A stretch of 64,000 nt of DNA from Absidia repens (GCA_002105175.1 MCGE01000012.1:1054001-1118000), one strand, 5' to 3'; counted from the first letter of the stretch, positions 1-13,300 are shown. Notes: generated by a model from the letters alone, not told the origin. Made by a program: numbers and translations.

Positions 1-1
1 C

Positions 2-97
2 GAAAAAGCAACAACCCAGGAAATGAAAGAAACAATAAAAGCCGTTCCAGACAACCAGGTGCACTGCAAAGATGATGATGTTGGCTGCCGATCTTGA
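2..97 (+). CDS. Possible 3' end of a gene entering from the left edge
   Basis: A reading frame is open from the window edge for 31 codons and ends at TGA 95-97. The peptide end reads ...KAVPDNQVHCKDDDVGC.. and looks no more than mildly protein-like. No start, domain or splice site is visible, and the frame could be open by chance. AATAAA-like sequence (AATAAAAAATC) near 265 could serve as its polyadenylation signal. Treat it as a hint that a gene may lie to the left. Confidence 0.2.
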   Translation, partial: EKATTQEMKETIKAVPDNQVHCKDDDVGCRS

Positions 98-999
98 ATC
101 TTCTCTGTCGCGTATAATACATCCATACACACACACACACATATATATATATATATCCCATTCATTAGTATAGCTAGTTATCGATCATATCATTACTCAC
201 ATCCCGCTTAGTTTAGTTTATACTTCTTCCGGTTTGGCATCATTTATGTTTTGTCAAAAATAAAAAATCATAATTAGTATTATCCCCATATAAATGACCA
301 GGTCTGTAGAATATCTATTTTAAAGGAGAATGGTAAATAACATGGATGAGGCAAATATTTGGGATCTTCAATAGTGTACATGCTTTATTTTGTGGAGGGA
401 GAAATTTATTCGTATAATACAAATTAATATATCAGACACTGGCACACACATACACATATATATAATAAAGTCAAGAACGACGACCCCCGTGTTCCTTCAT
501 AAAATAATCACGGCGAATAAAGGATACATAAAAAATTGGGTTTTTATTGTTGAATAAGGTAGCAGGGTAAGAAAAGAAAAGCATGGGTCTTAAAATGTTA
601 AGCTTATTGAAGTTCTCGTTAAGGCGAGGTGTTGCGAGTGGGGTGAATGCTACGGGAATATCTTGATGTGGTGTGTTGGGTGGGGCAGAAGGGATTAATA
701 ATTAATGAATGGAGTAAATCTTGTTGTCGAATATACATAACATAAGGTAGACTAGTCCAAGTAAACAAGGGGAGGCTATTCTACGGTGAGCGTCAAACCA
801 TCTTACAGTGAAGGAATAGACGAAGCGGGTGGTGAGGAGCATACACTAAACGCAGGGGAAATGGCTCCATGATGAGTGTATCATAAAGACCCAACATGCG
901 AGGAGAAGCACCATGCTACCAACGTTGAAATGATGGTGGTTACTATCCTGAGACGAGGAACACAATATTGATCATATTGCAAACAAAGAAAAAAAACAT

Positions 1000-1320
1000 T
1001 TCACACCCCGCCCACGTGAATATCTATTGACTTCCATTTTAATTTTTTCCCACACATCTCTTCCTTTTCCTTTTTTTTTTTTTTTTCTTTAATACTTCAC
1101 AATTGTGGCTCCTATGGGGTTGCGGTGGTCTTAGATTAGTAACAGGACTAGTTTAGAAGTGATTTCAGATCAGGGATTACAAGATGCATGGGGAAACCCT
1201 TTCATTTTGGATCCAGTATTCAAGACCACCGTTAGTGGCTGTTTGGAGTCTCCATTAGCTTAGTTTAGTATTAGTTTCACCATAGTTTGCATATGCATAT
1301 GAATAAAATATGTCTCTTTT
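1000..1320 (+). repeat. Dispersed repeat R1, copy A
   Basis: A roughly 320 bp unit shared by at least seven places in the window. Reading 5' to 3' it has a CGCCCACGTG box (about 1009-1018), a long T-rich tract (1070-1087), a conserved body containing GGGGAAACCCTTTCATTT (about 1189-1206), a TTAGCTTAGTTTAGTA segment, and a canonical AATAAA at 1302-1307. In this copy a perfect 10-bp inverted repeat, CGGTGGTCTT against AAGACCACCG, brackets the core, so a transcript could fold. No open reading frame is conserved between copies. It resembles a small pol II transcription unit or non-autonomous element; identity unknown. Confidence 0.7.
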
Positions 1321-1399
1321 TACTTGCTTCAATGGAAAATGTCCCATTCATCTTTCCCATATTTTTGTACATGAGATCTCGTTTTTAACATCGCGAGTT

Positions 1400-1660
1400 C
1401 AGATTTGTGTTGGCCATTGTTAGACTTCAATAAAAGATATCCTTTAATAGTCTTTCTTATGTATCGTCTGCCTTGTACTATACAATACAATAGATCCCTT
1501 TTTATCATTGCCCTTTTTAATTAGTGTTGGTCACTGTTATGCTTCGATAAAAGATATTCACTGATAATCTTCCTCAGGTCTTGTCTGCGTTGTACAGTAT
1601 GCCAGATCCACTTGTTACAATCGTCCTTTTAGATTAGTGTGACCATTCTTCAGATCCCGT
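1400..1660 (+). repeat. Diverged tandem repeat, about 115-bp unit
   Basis: Two full units and the start of a third, with period about 113-117 bp. Each begins GTGTTGG(C/T)CA and carries TTC(A/G)ATAAAAGATAT about 20 bases later (units start near 1407, 1524 and 1634). Related units occur on the minus strand at 17560-18720 and 48880-49130, so this belongs to the same repeat system as R1. Confidence 0.6.
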
Positions 1661-2152
1661 CTCCAATAGAACCCTTCATGCTATCTCCAATATATATCCC
1701 TTGTAATATATTTTTGACGTGCGTTGTTGCCGTGGGTTAATGTCAGGTTGGGAGTGATATTTCACAAGTTGCTTTATTGTTTTTTGTTTTTTTTGTGCAT
1801 TGCTAGTATTGAGGGTTCCTCACGATGGCGGTATAGAACACAATGGGGAGGGACGAGCGATGGTTCGCCTATATTTTTTTTTGTGGGGAAGTATTTGACT
1901 TGCTCAGCATTATACTAAAAACGGTTATCTTTGTGAGGATGAGCTGTCTAAAACATCTCCTAGACTATATTGAATCCCAGTTCACTACTTTAAAAAGGTC
2001 ATTGAAAAGTCAGGTTTCCTTGTTTCCGTTTCAGACTTTTTCTCCCACTCCATATACCAATCCCAGATCTCGCTCTGTGGACTTAAAAAAATGCTTTCCT
2101 GTGTCTACTCTGTCTTTTATATTAATAGCTCAAATCGCTATCTATCCTCACC

Positions 2153-2160
2153 TATATAAA
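2153..2160 (+). promoter_or_regulatory. TATA-box-like element
   Basis: TATATAAA followed by GGAG, in a suitable place to start a transcript around 2180-2190 for the downstream hypothetical gene. Supported only by motif and position. Confidence 0.3.
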
Positions 2161-2621
2161 GGAGCCTAATCCCAAATATGCAACCAACCTCAACCACTCT
2201 CCCGATCCCCATACATACCCAAAATGAATGATGCCTAGGAGAGTTTACCCGACCCACCAACAAATCAATATTTTCCAGAGAAGTATTATTATTCCCGGAT
2301 TTATCGTTAATGTGGGACCTTGCTGTAGGTAGGCGCCCTTGGGGGGCGGTCGCTTCTACTGAAGTGCAAAAATGACGGTGAGTGCAGAGAGGTAGGTGGC
2401 ATCTATTCATATCCCATCAAATCCACACTTTCCAAAGAAAGAAACATCTTACATGCAACAGATTTTCTTTTTCTTGGGTGTGTGCGTGTGTGTCCCGAGT
2501 CTTAGTCGTTCAAAAGCAAAAAAGCATCAACACCGGAGTTCAAATGCATAAAGTTAGAGCATTTTTTATTTATTTATTTATTGTACTTCTCTTTCTCTAT
2601 CTTTTTTGTAACAACAAACTG

Positions 2622-3311
2622 ATGGAACGTATTCACAAGACAGAAACAAGTACAAGTTATGATAGTAAAGATGGAGGCATGATGCATTCCACCATGTCGA
2701 CGGTGACTGTACGCGAATTGGACGATGGCGAAGTGGGGATCCTTTTAGCGGGGAACAATAGTATCCTTGATCCTGGCCTGGCGCCACATATGCTCAACGT
2801 GCCCACGACTATCGACTACGACATTAGTGATGCGGAAAGTACCATCTCGACAGATATGACAGCAACCAGTAACGACAATAGAGGCGGCGCGCATGGTGCA
2901 TACGAAGAACACGACCCCCTGGACGACAATGATAATTGGTTTCCTTCGCTATCCAAGGCTTCATGGATTCAGGACTTGGACAAAAATGATCATGGCAAGG
3001 ACGGCGATGATGATACATTGATGACGGACAGGACAACGGTGGAAACTCTTTTTGCTTCAGATATTGTGGAAATAGACGACGACGACGATGATGATGATGA
3101 TGTTGTTGTTGATCATAGTCATCCCATAGCAACAACAGCAGCAGCAGCAAAGTATGAACGCCCAAGCAAATCTCGAAGGACAAGTCGTGGAGATTCAATG
3201 GACAAGAATCAAATGGAAGATGATATTGTTATTAGTGATAGTTATGGTAGTTTAGAAAAACCATCCGGACTTGTGCCTTTGGATGTTGTGCATGTTGTTT
3301 TGAATGATTGA
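2622..3311 (+). CDS. Hypothetical acidic protein, 229 aa
   Basis: Unrecognised protein. From ATG 2622 it runs 229 residues to TGA 3309-3311, with AATAAA overlapping the stop region (3312-3317). It is acidic, with an aspartate run (about nine D) near residue 150 followed by VVVDHSH, and is rich in S, T and D; it is probably largely disordered. The start follows a long CT-rich tract, as at other genes here. An alternative model is a two-codon first exon ATG ACG at 2372-2377 with a GTGAGT donor at 2378, splicing in frame to ACAGAAACAAG near 2640; this would place the gene better below the TATA-like box at 2153. The upstream in-frame extension (2382-2621) is hydrophobic only because it reads through the T-rich promoter or intron. 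Confidence 0.5.
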   Translation: MERIHKTETSTSYDSKDGGMMHSTMSTVTVRELDDGEVGILLAGNNSILDPGLAPHMLNVPTTIDYDISDAESTISTDMTATSNDNRGGAHGAYEEHDPLDDNDNWFPSLSKASWIQDLDKNDHGKDGDDDTLMTDRTTVETLFASDIVEIDDDDDDDDDVVVDHSHPIATTAAAAKYERPSKSRRTSRGDSMDKNQMEDDIVISDSYGSLEKPSGLVPLDVVHVVLND

Positions 3312-4094
3312 AATAAAATATTTGGCTTTTGATTTGATTCGACGATGTCCCTATTTTGAAATGGTATAGTGATGGGGGGTACATATTGGTTTTGGGAGGG
3401 AAGGCAAGAGCAAAATGTATATGTTTGTGTGTAAATGCCTTTTTTTTTGGACCAATTTGGGTACAGTCGTGCTAATTGTGCTGCTTTGTTTTGAAATATA
3501 CTCTGAGAACTATGATAGTGAGTTTTGAAAGGGATGGCAACAAAAATATTTCTAATGTACGTCGTATTTGGTTGAGCCCAATAAAGAACTGGGGAATATT
3601 TACTCTGCAATTGATTCATTGTGAAATAATCTTCGGAAGAAAAACATTGAATTCAGGCGCTTCTGGGAATTTTGGCCGAAAAAAAGTTTGAAAGAGATGG
3701 TATCCAGTTGACGGAATACACCGTGAATATGGCTTGAAACGAACGACAAGAGCATATCATATGCGAATCCCTGGTATTAGATGGATATCACACACTCTGT
3801 GGTCACTCTGATTTTGAATGTCATGCTGATGATCTCGATTCAAGCTTGTGAGGTGGATTATCATAGTAGTGCCGCATCAAGTGGGGAGGGATTGTTGTAG
3901 CCCTGAATCCCATGGCCCTGAAAAAAAAAGTGGAATTTGTTAGGGAGGAATTGTCGTGAACTCCGCTCGTGGCAATAAAAACACACTGGCTGCATCTTTT
4001 TCCCTTTCCTTTTTTTTTTTTTTTACTCTCATTCCTTACCTTTTCCATATATCGTCTATTTTATATATTCTTTTTCCTTGTAAATCATACCCTG
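3312..4094. other. Intergenic region
   Basis: About 780 bases between two plus-strand genes. It has no convincing gene; short frames at 3476-3691 and 3821-4048 are unsupported. A T-rich tract at 4009-4024 lies just before the next start codon. Confidence 0.6.
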
Positions 4095-5210
4095 ATGTCT
4101 ACTTTGAATTCCTTTGGTTTCAATGTTAGACGCAAAAGGAATCATGACACTGCGGGGGGCATGAATTCTCAATCTGACAAATCATCCCTCTCGACTGATA
4201 CCTCTTCACTAGCCTTTGCAGCCGCGTCTCCACAGTCGATCAATACTCATATCAAGCCAGCTAAAATGCTTGCCAGTCCCATATCCAAAAAATCGACTAG
4301 TACCACCATTAAATCAAAACCAAACAAACGCCACTCAACCAAAGATCCAAAACAATCAACGCTTTTACCTTTCTTTGCTACCCAAACAACACCAGCAACT
4401 AATACCACTGTAGCTCAATCGCAAGAAAAAGATCAGATACCTTTGATGCATCAGCAACAAGAACAGAAACCACCAGGAACAACATTAGTCTCATCGACAC
4501 CATCTTATCAAGGCAACCATCTTGAAGAAGAAAACAAGTTATGTCTCGTCCGACGATCGATCGATGCCGTGGATCTATTACTGATACTGGAAGAAGCATT
4601 TGATCGAAATCTTTGCGGCAATGTGGATATTGATCAAGATACGATAGCATGCGATGAACATCAAAAATTATCACGACGAAACCGTCCTAACACGCCTCCT
4701 CTTCTTCTTCAAGTGAAACCCAGCAGAGTGATCTATCTCCCACCACCGTTTGAAATGATGGATCGCGACAACAACAACAGCAATGAAATAGATAAGTCTG
4801 TGGTCAGCATTGGTCATCGATCAAACCAGCGTCGGCAACGGTCTCAAGAACACGAAAAAGGTAAAAATGATCAAAGGGTGTGTGTGTATGTGTGTATGTG
4901 TGTGTGTGTGTATTTGATTCGATGACCGCCAACGCTCTGCTCAGTATACCTAACGCCATCCTTTTTTTTTTTTCTAGTGAAGAATAAGCGATTGTGCCCA
5001 ACATCATGTAATGGAGCGCAGCGACATATATACTCGTTTATGGATGAATTCGATATTCAACAACAACAGGACGACATTGAGATAATGGCAGTACGGCATT
5101 GTTTATCGCCAGAGCAAATGGTGTCTCGCCTTTTGGGCATTGCCAATGAAATGATGGCATTTGAAAACAACAACTGGTGCACGTCATATCTGGATCAACG
5201 TAGCGATTGA
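4095..5210 (+). CDS. PIP-box protein (putative PCNA-binding)
   Basis: Two exons, 4095-4860 and 4978-5210, joined across a GTAAAA...TCTAG intron holding a (TG)n tract; the phase agrees (766 nt, then V-K-N-K). The product is 332 aa. Residues 87-94 read QSTLLPFF, an exact match to the PCNA-interacting box Q-x-x-[LIM]-x-x-F-F, in a basic Ser/Thr-rich N-terminal region (KPNKRHSTKDPK before it). A folded-looking stretch follows around residue 150 (RRSIDAVDLLLILEEAFD), then a low-complexity linker and a C-terminal acidic/helical tail. No enzyme domain is recognised. By motif alone it should bind the PCNA clamp during DNA replication or repair; that is inference. AATAAA at 5357-5362 is the likely polyadenylation signal. 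Confidence 0.65.
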
Positions 5211-5356
5211 CTTGAGGGAATGAATTTTTCGCCTCTGGCTCTAGTGTTAGCTTACTTTTTTTTTATACTGATTAGTTTAGCTTTGTCGCCATTATCTCCC
5301 GCTTTGTCAATCTGATAGTTCAGTCATATCTTCTTTTTTATATTGTTTATATCCTT

Positions 5357-5362
5357 AATAAA
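5357..5362 (+). terminator. Polyadenylation signal AATAAA
   Basis: Canonical AATAAA 147 bases downstream of the PIP-box gene stop, in AT-rich 3' flank. Confidence 0.45.
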
Positions 5363-6018
5363 ATCATATCATTTACATCAACTCTGAAATATTATATTGT
5401 ACAAATGTGACGATTGACTTCCCACTTGTTTTAGGAAATATGATCATCGTAGAAAATGATAATCCAAGAGCGATATATTAACAGATTTATTGAAATATCA
5501 TTTACTGAGGAGTATATATATGCCCTTCACTGTCTCTCTCCCTCTAGCTTATATATAGTTAGCATCATTCATGTCATTTTTTTCAGCCTGCTTATATTCA
5601 GTGGCCATTTGATGACTATATGAATCGGTCCATATAACACAACATCCAAATTAGTCATGCTTTCTACACTTCCCCCCTCTCCCCTCTTTTTTTCTCAATC
5701 TTCAAAATAATATACAAATTTCTTCTTCATTCAAATACATAACCGACCCACATAATCTTGTCCCCTATATGAAATCATGTTTCCTTCAGTAGAAGCCGGT
5801 ACTTTCCTACAAGACACCGTGCCTCCCTCATTTTTCAGTTCATCAACACAAAACAGTTTTTTTTTTCTTTTTTTTTTGGAGACAACAACAAGGATTTTAA
5901 AAAAAAAAAGATGCTTTATGTCATTATGAATATAAGAATATGGAGAATAATAATAGTAATAAAACAACTAACTAACAAAAAAAAACAAAAAAAACCTACT
6001 ACTACTACATATAACTAT
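5363..6018. other. Intergenic region between convergent genes
   Basis: Convergent 3' flanks of the PIP-box gene (+) and RPT4 (-). AT-rich with T and A runs (5860-5910, 5975-5995); nothing coding seen. Confidence 0.6.
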
Positions 6019-7848
<1,830 letters not shown>

Positions 7849-8343
7849 TTTTTTTTTTTTTATGTAAAGCAAGAAGAAAAAGAAAAAGTGAAAGAAAAAA
7901 AAAAGGGTCGCTTTGACGCGCAATCCCAGATTTTTTTTGGGTCTCCCCAATTTGGAAATATCTTGACCAATTCTAGGTGACGTATTTTTTTTTTTTTGCT
8001 GGAGTCTTGTATGTGGCAGATCAAGTACCTCCCCCCTCCCCGACTTTATTATGTGGTAACTCTTTATATATATATATCTTTCTATACATATATATGTATA
8101 ATCATCACGAAGGTGATGGTATACAATGATAAAAATAAAAAATGACTTGCATCAGTAGTCAGCGTAGTCTATGCTCTGGTCTACACCAGTGAAGCAAAAG
8201 CTTACTCCTGATTATTTGATTTCATACTCAGTGGTGGCTTTTTTTTGCGCCCGCAGTTCATTTGAATTGTCATGCCCAACTGGGATTTTTTTTTTCATTG
8301 CTTTTTTTTTTTTTTTTCTTTTTGACAAACGACCCTTCTTCTC
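7849..8343. promoter_or_regulatory. Bidirectional intergenic promoter RPT4/RPB5
   Basis: A 495-bp gap between divergent start codons. It contains T-runs next to each ATG, a (TA)n stretch at about 8064-8100 and CT-rich patches. It must hold promoters for both genes; I could not identify a proteasome control element with confidence (GTGGTGGCTTTT at about 8231 resembles it only in part). Confidence 0.55.
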
Positions 8344-9232
8344 ATGGATAACAGCAGTAACAATGAAGTGACTCGTTTATGGAGGGTCTTCCGTACTACA
8401 CATCAAATGGTGCATGATAGAGTAAGCACATACGTCCACCAACCAAAAAGTGCATACAAACGATGGCACTGAACTTGTATTTGTTTTTTTTTTTTTTGTT
8501 ATTTTTTTTTGTTAGGGCTACCTCGTCTCACAATCCGAACTTGGCATGGAACTAGATATGTTTAAGCGTACCTTTGCTCCTTCTGGTGATGTAGAGTAAG
8601 TTGGATTAGGAAAGATGTGGACGAGAGAATTCTCATGATGAACGCTGATCACTCTTTTTTTTTTTCTTTTTCTTCGTAGTCGCGACCACTTGACCTTTGT
8701 TGTGCAAAAGAAGGATGATCCCACCGATCAACTACTTGTGTTTTTCCCCAAAGATAAGTCTGTCGGTGTGAAACCATTACGAGTGTAAGTACCCGTATAT
8801 ACCCAACCACACACAAAAAAAAAGTAGTCTTCTTCTTGTTTAGTGACCCTGTTATCTCTTCATAGTTACGTTGAACGTATGGCGCAACAACAAATTCCCA
8901 AAGGTATCTGTGTGTATCAAAACAGCTTGACAGCGTCGGCCAACAAAGTGATGCAATCATTGCCTTCCAAACATACACTCGAGTCGTTCCACGAAAACGA
9001 ATTACTGGTCAACATCACTCACCACGTGCTTGTGCCCAAACATGAAGTGCTCACCAACGAAGAAAAGGCGGTCTTGTTACAACGGTACCGTTTGAAGGAT
9101 ACGCAACTCCCTCGTATTCAACATAGCGATCCAGTGGCAAGATATTATGGCTTGAAACGGGGTCAGGTCGTCAAAATCTTACGGGAAAGTGAAACAGCCG
9201 GTCGATATGTCAGCTATAGACTTTGCATTTAA
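8344..9232 (+). CDS. RPB5: RNA polymerases I/II/III shared subunit RPABC1 (Rpb5)
   Basis: Four exons: 8344-8421, 8516-8595, 8680-8784, 8866-9232, giving 209 aa (typical family length 210-215). Phases close and all introns are GT-AG. Rpb5 is common to nuclear RNA polymerases I, II and III, forming part of the lower jaw that contacts downstream DNA. The jaw domain shows RLWRVFRTTHQMVHDRGYLV and DDPTDQLLVFFPKD. The highly conserved C-terminal assembly domain shows LPRIQHSDPVARYYG, KRGQVVKI and SETAGRYVSYR. The start is the first ATG after a T-rich leader and matches the usual N-terminus. AATAAA at about 9546 follows. Divergent from RPT4 and convergent with the unknown gene at 9676. Confidence 0.96.
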
Positions 9233-9675
9233 AACAACAACAACATCAACATCAACAGTAATCATTGAACAACAACAAATCAACAAAAACCAAAACATCA
9301 AAACAATGGGGGGACACACTATGGTTGGCCTTTTTTTTTTTTTTCCTTAGTTTTTCAGTTTTGATCAAGCACCCTTACATCATCATCCCACCACCATCTT
9401 TTTTTTTTTTTCTGTGCCCTATACATATATATTCTTTTTTTTTTTTTTCATCATTTATTCCTTCTCCGGCCCCCTTTTTTTGTCACTTCAGAAAACAGCT
9501 CTTTGTTCCTCTTTTTTGATCATTCAATTTGTTTATTACATATTAATAAAAAAACATCATTTATACTATTGACTATTTTGACTATATATAAGTGTGCGTG
9601 TGTGTGATGTGTGTATGTGTGTTTGGGGAAAGGGGAAGGGAAAGGGAGAGAGAGAGGGGCAAACGGATAGAATGA

Positions 9676-10320
9676 CTAGCTTTTGTTTTTACTCTTCTTT
9701 TTTCTTCCAGGAGGAGGGGCACCATCCACAATTTGACGCACAAGGACAAAGGCTTGATCTGAAGAAACGACGATATTTTGCACCATGTCAGCCATACAAT
9801 AGCCACCGAGACTTGCTTGCCAAAAATAAAAATCAGATAAGGCAGAGTTGGTTTGATACAGGTTTTCTAGATCGCGTTGATGTTTGTGAGCTAATGGGTG
9901 GAATTCCTGATCTTTCATCACACCCCATTCAGGATGTGTGATTTTGTCCTCCGACGTGCCGGTACCGGTGGGTAATGGGGTGGTTGCTCCTGCGGCTGCG
10001 GGTGCTGCTGATGATGCTGGTGCTGCTGGTGCTGTTGCTGTTAAAGAAGGGAGAAGATCGGAAGCGGAGGTAGATGATGACGCAGAAGATGGGATCGTTG
10101 TTGAAATTGGTGTTGTTGCTGGGGCAGAGGTTAAATGTTGATGATAGTGGTTTGCTAATAGGGATGAGACCATGGTGTTGTTTGTAGTGGATGATAATAA
10201 TTCATGATGATTGTCACTGGTAGGATGAGTATTATTATTGGTTGGCCAATCAGGCCCGCCTGGGGCTGTATTTTGCCATAAATCATCTTTTGTATCAAAT
10301 GACATGGATGGATTGTGCAT
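9676..10320 (-). CDS. Unrecognised protein with conserved-looking C-terminus
   Basis: An intronless frame of 214 aa from ATG 10320 to stop 9676. The first 120 residues are low complexity (Asn/His/Thr/Ser, then Ala/Pro/Thr runs such as ATTPISTTIPSS and APAAAGATTPLP). The last 80 look folded: HPEWGVMKDQEFHPLAH, LENLYQTNSALSDFYFWQAS, GGYCMADMVQNIVV, SSDQAFVLVRQIVDG, then a basic tail KKKSKNKS. I do not recognise the family. The start is uncertain: the frame is open back to ATG 10497, and coding-like sequence lies further upstream (10616-10523), so the true N-terminus may be longer. Convergent with RPB5; the 3' ends are about 440 bases apart. Confidence 0.55.
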   Translation of the reverse strand: MHNPSMSFDTKDDLWQNTAPGGPDWPTNNNTHPTSDNHHELLSSTTNNTMVSSLLANHYHQHLTSAPATTPISTTIPSSASSSTSASDLLPSLTATAPAAPASSAAPAAAGATTPLPTGTGTSEDKITHPEWGVMKDQEFHPLAHKHQRDLENLYQTNSALSDFYFWQASLGGYCMADMVQNIVVSSDQAFVLVRQIVDGAPPPGRKKKSKNKS

Positions 10321-13300
10321 GAATTGGGATATAGAATATATATTTATATATATATCAAGACAAAAAAAAAAGAAGGAAGAAAAAAAAAAGGAAGAAGAAA
10401 GAGAAAGAAAAAGAAGTACGTGGGCAATAAAATCATCATCCGTCCCCCCCGTAAGATCATCCCCACGCTTTTCATCCCATCCTAAACCCAGCACCATTCC
10501 CCCCTTTTTTTTTAATATTCACCGAGACAGTTCGTAAGCTTAGCTGTGGCAAAAAGACTATAACGTGACTTTTGTCTACCAGTAAGAGCTACACCTCCTC
10601 CATGCCAAATAATGAGCTGTGGATCATCATCAGCATCATCATCATTATCATCCCCCCACCCCCCAATAAACAAAAAAGACACGACATACATATTTATTTA
10701 TTTTTTGGTGGTCATCATAAAACCATCACCCCGATAACACATAAATTTTTGTTTCCCGTGCTAAAATAAGCACACACAACACATACAAATAGATATATAC
10801 GTAAAAAGTGATATCAAAATAACCTACATCTTTCAACTGCTAAACCTAAGATTTCTATACTAACTACACTAAACTAATATAACTAACAAGGGTCAAAGGG
10901 ATTTCCGCCGAACGCCATTGGGCCTGTGTTACTACCACGGGTTGTTTGTGTAAGAAAAAAAGAGAGAAAGAGCCGTCGATAGTAACCAGGGAAAAAAGGA
11001 TACAAACACACACACACACACACATAGACAGACACCATTTGTCTTTGTTGTTTCTAGAGTGACCTTGTCCTTCCTACGATAAGCATCTTCCTCACACACA
11101 CACACCTCCTTCCCTCCCTCCAAAAGGAGAGAATCTATAACCTCCCCCCCCTCGTCGTCCCAAATTCAGTCCTATTTATTGTTTGTTGCTTCATCACAAA
11201 CCCATCACCGTCCCCATCCCCATCCCCTTACTCCAAGCATCACCTTTTCGTAGTCCAACCTGATGTTGGCAGGTTTTTGTTTTGTCGTCATCCCAAATTG
11301 CAAATGTACATCTCCCACCATGTGTTTTTTTTTTTTTTTTTTGTTTCCTGATCAAGCCCAATCGGTCGGTGTTGAAGAATATGATGTGTGTATGTTGCAC
11401 TGAAAAAAAAAAAAAAGTGAAAAGAGAAAGAAAGAAAAGAAAAAGAAAATGCCGCTCCCTCCCTCCTCCCCCCTAGACTACCAATAAAAACATCCATTTC
11501 AAATCCCGCATACAAAAAAAAAGAAGAGAAAACCCTCTAGGCCCTATCGAAAATAGGATTCTTCTTCGTTGAGCCATGAAAATGAAGATCAGTTTCTATT
11601 TTGAGAAGAAGAGATGCTTACGCTTTTTATTCCAATCATGAAAAATACATGTGCCTTACACATTTTCCACATTCAAAACTTTAAAAGGTTATTTGGGAGA
11701 GTTGAGCTATCGACACCCACTTTTTGGTAGTCTTGGCAGCTGGATTTGAATGTGATCCCTTGGATTGAACTTGACAGGCGGCCATTGAATCTGCGTTTTT
11801 TTTATTTTATTGGGAAGGCACACACACACATACCTCCAATAACGTCTCCATAAATGTCAATTGATCGACAAAAAAAAAAAAAAAAAAAGAGGATTTCTAT
11901 AGACACTATTTTTTTTTTTTCAGGCTTGTGCTTATCAGAACTCTTTTTTTTTTTTTATCATTCTTTTCTGCCTTCCTATCACATTTGCAAAGAAAGCAGG
12001 AAGGATATGCGCTCAGACGGAACGGTTTTTTTAGAGTTGGAAAAAAAAAAATTGGTGCTGGGTGCACCTTTAAAAATTTCAGCATTCAACATCAAATAAA
12101 TGTAAAGAAAAACTTTATTTTGAAGTAACAGAAAAAAAAAAAATATCTAAGAGAATGATATGTAGGATGAGAATGAATTGATTTGAAGCGATTGAAAATC
12201 CAGTTTCATCAAGCGAAAAAATCGGGGTAACTGTTTGCTGCTAACAAGCGCATGAGGCGTAAAAGTATGTACAGTAACATTATTGGGGGGGATTGGAAAG
12301 TGAGGGAATAGTGATAGGGGGGCAATGTCAGACAGAAAAAAGGTAGCAAGGTATTTATCGCAATACATATATATATATATATATACGAATAGCATATTGG
12401 AAACAGTATAGATAAAAATAAAAATAAAAGTGAAAATCGGCATAGTATAGCAGTAGTGGGATCATAAACAGGAAGCGTTGGAAAATATCATTTCTCCTCC
12501 CGGGCAGGTTATCTTTTTTGGGGGCATAGTCAAGTGCAGAGCCTTATTTCAATAATGGACAATGAGGTCTTTTATGACCATATTTTCCACACCAAGCACT
12601 ATTGAAAAAAAAGAAGCCAGAAAACGTCAGTTTACTATATTATTTGTGTGGAGAGACTATATTTCTTTACCATTGGCCACCTTGCAAATTCAATGGTTTG
12701 GGAGCAAAAGACATAATTTCTTTCTTTTTTTTTTTTTTGTTCAGGGCGAAGAATGTACAGTAAAGGTGAAAAGACCAATAAAAAAAAAAGCGAGAGTCGC
12801 TTTTACATTTATATACCAAGCAATTTTTTTATTTATTTTTTGAACCATTGACATCTGTGCGCCGTTCTTTTTTTTTTTTTTTTTTACAATGGCTAGGATA
12901 GTAAAATGTTTCGCCTAAACCAATAACGCTTATGCCATGCGGTTTCTTGGTCTTGACTGAACTCGCGCGATAGACGTTTTTATATTAGGTGCCACGATTA
13001 TGGTAAATTTGTCTCTCTTTTCTTTTTTTTTTAGACTGGGTTTCTACAAATAGTACACATTCAAGCCTTCACCTTGATCATTTAACAATGACAATGATGA
13101 TAAGGACCGAGCACCGTGGTAGCATATGTCAAACGTTGAAACTCCGCTTTTTTTCTGTGTATGTGTGTGTGTGTTTACCTTGCTTTCACATGCTTGGACT
13201 TATCTTATAACAGTCATGAATCATATATTGGTGGAGTGGTTATGACATTTGAATAAAATGAACGAATGTGAGGATGGGGTCCTCCTTTTTTTTTTTGTGC

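Larger units (their letters stand above)
98..2150. other. Intergenic region, AT-rich, with repeat copy
   Basis: About 2 kb with no convincing gene. It holds (CA)n/(TA)n tracts at 128-156, R1 repeat copy A at 1000-1320 and the tandem units at 1400-1660, listed separately. The open frames at 1724-2169 are short, start at non-ATG or arbitrary codons and have no family resemblance. Confidence 0.6.

Noticed and set aside
1724..2169. Overlapping plus frames at the left side
   Set aside because: Short, low complexity, one starting at TTG, with no family resemblance.
2824..3198. Minus-strand frame with His/Leu runs
   Set aside because: Antisense shadow of the Asp-rich coding sequence of the gene at 2622.
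8225..8242. Proteasome-associated control element in the RPT4 promoter
   Set aside because: GTGGTGGCTTTT matches GGTGGCAAA only partly, and this Rpn4 system is not established outside yeasts.
11700..11862. Possible two-exon mini-gene on minus (METLLE joined to IQWPPVKFNPRDHIQIQ)
   Set aside because: Splice sites are plausible (GTATGT, CGCAG), but the product is only about 33 aa, unmatched, and surrounded by homopolymers.
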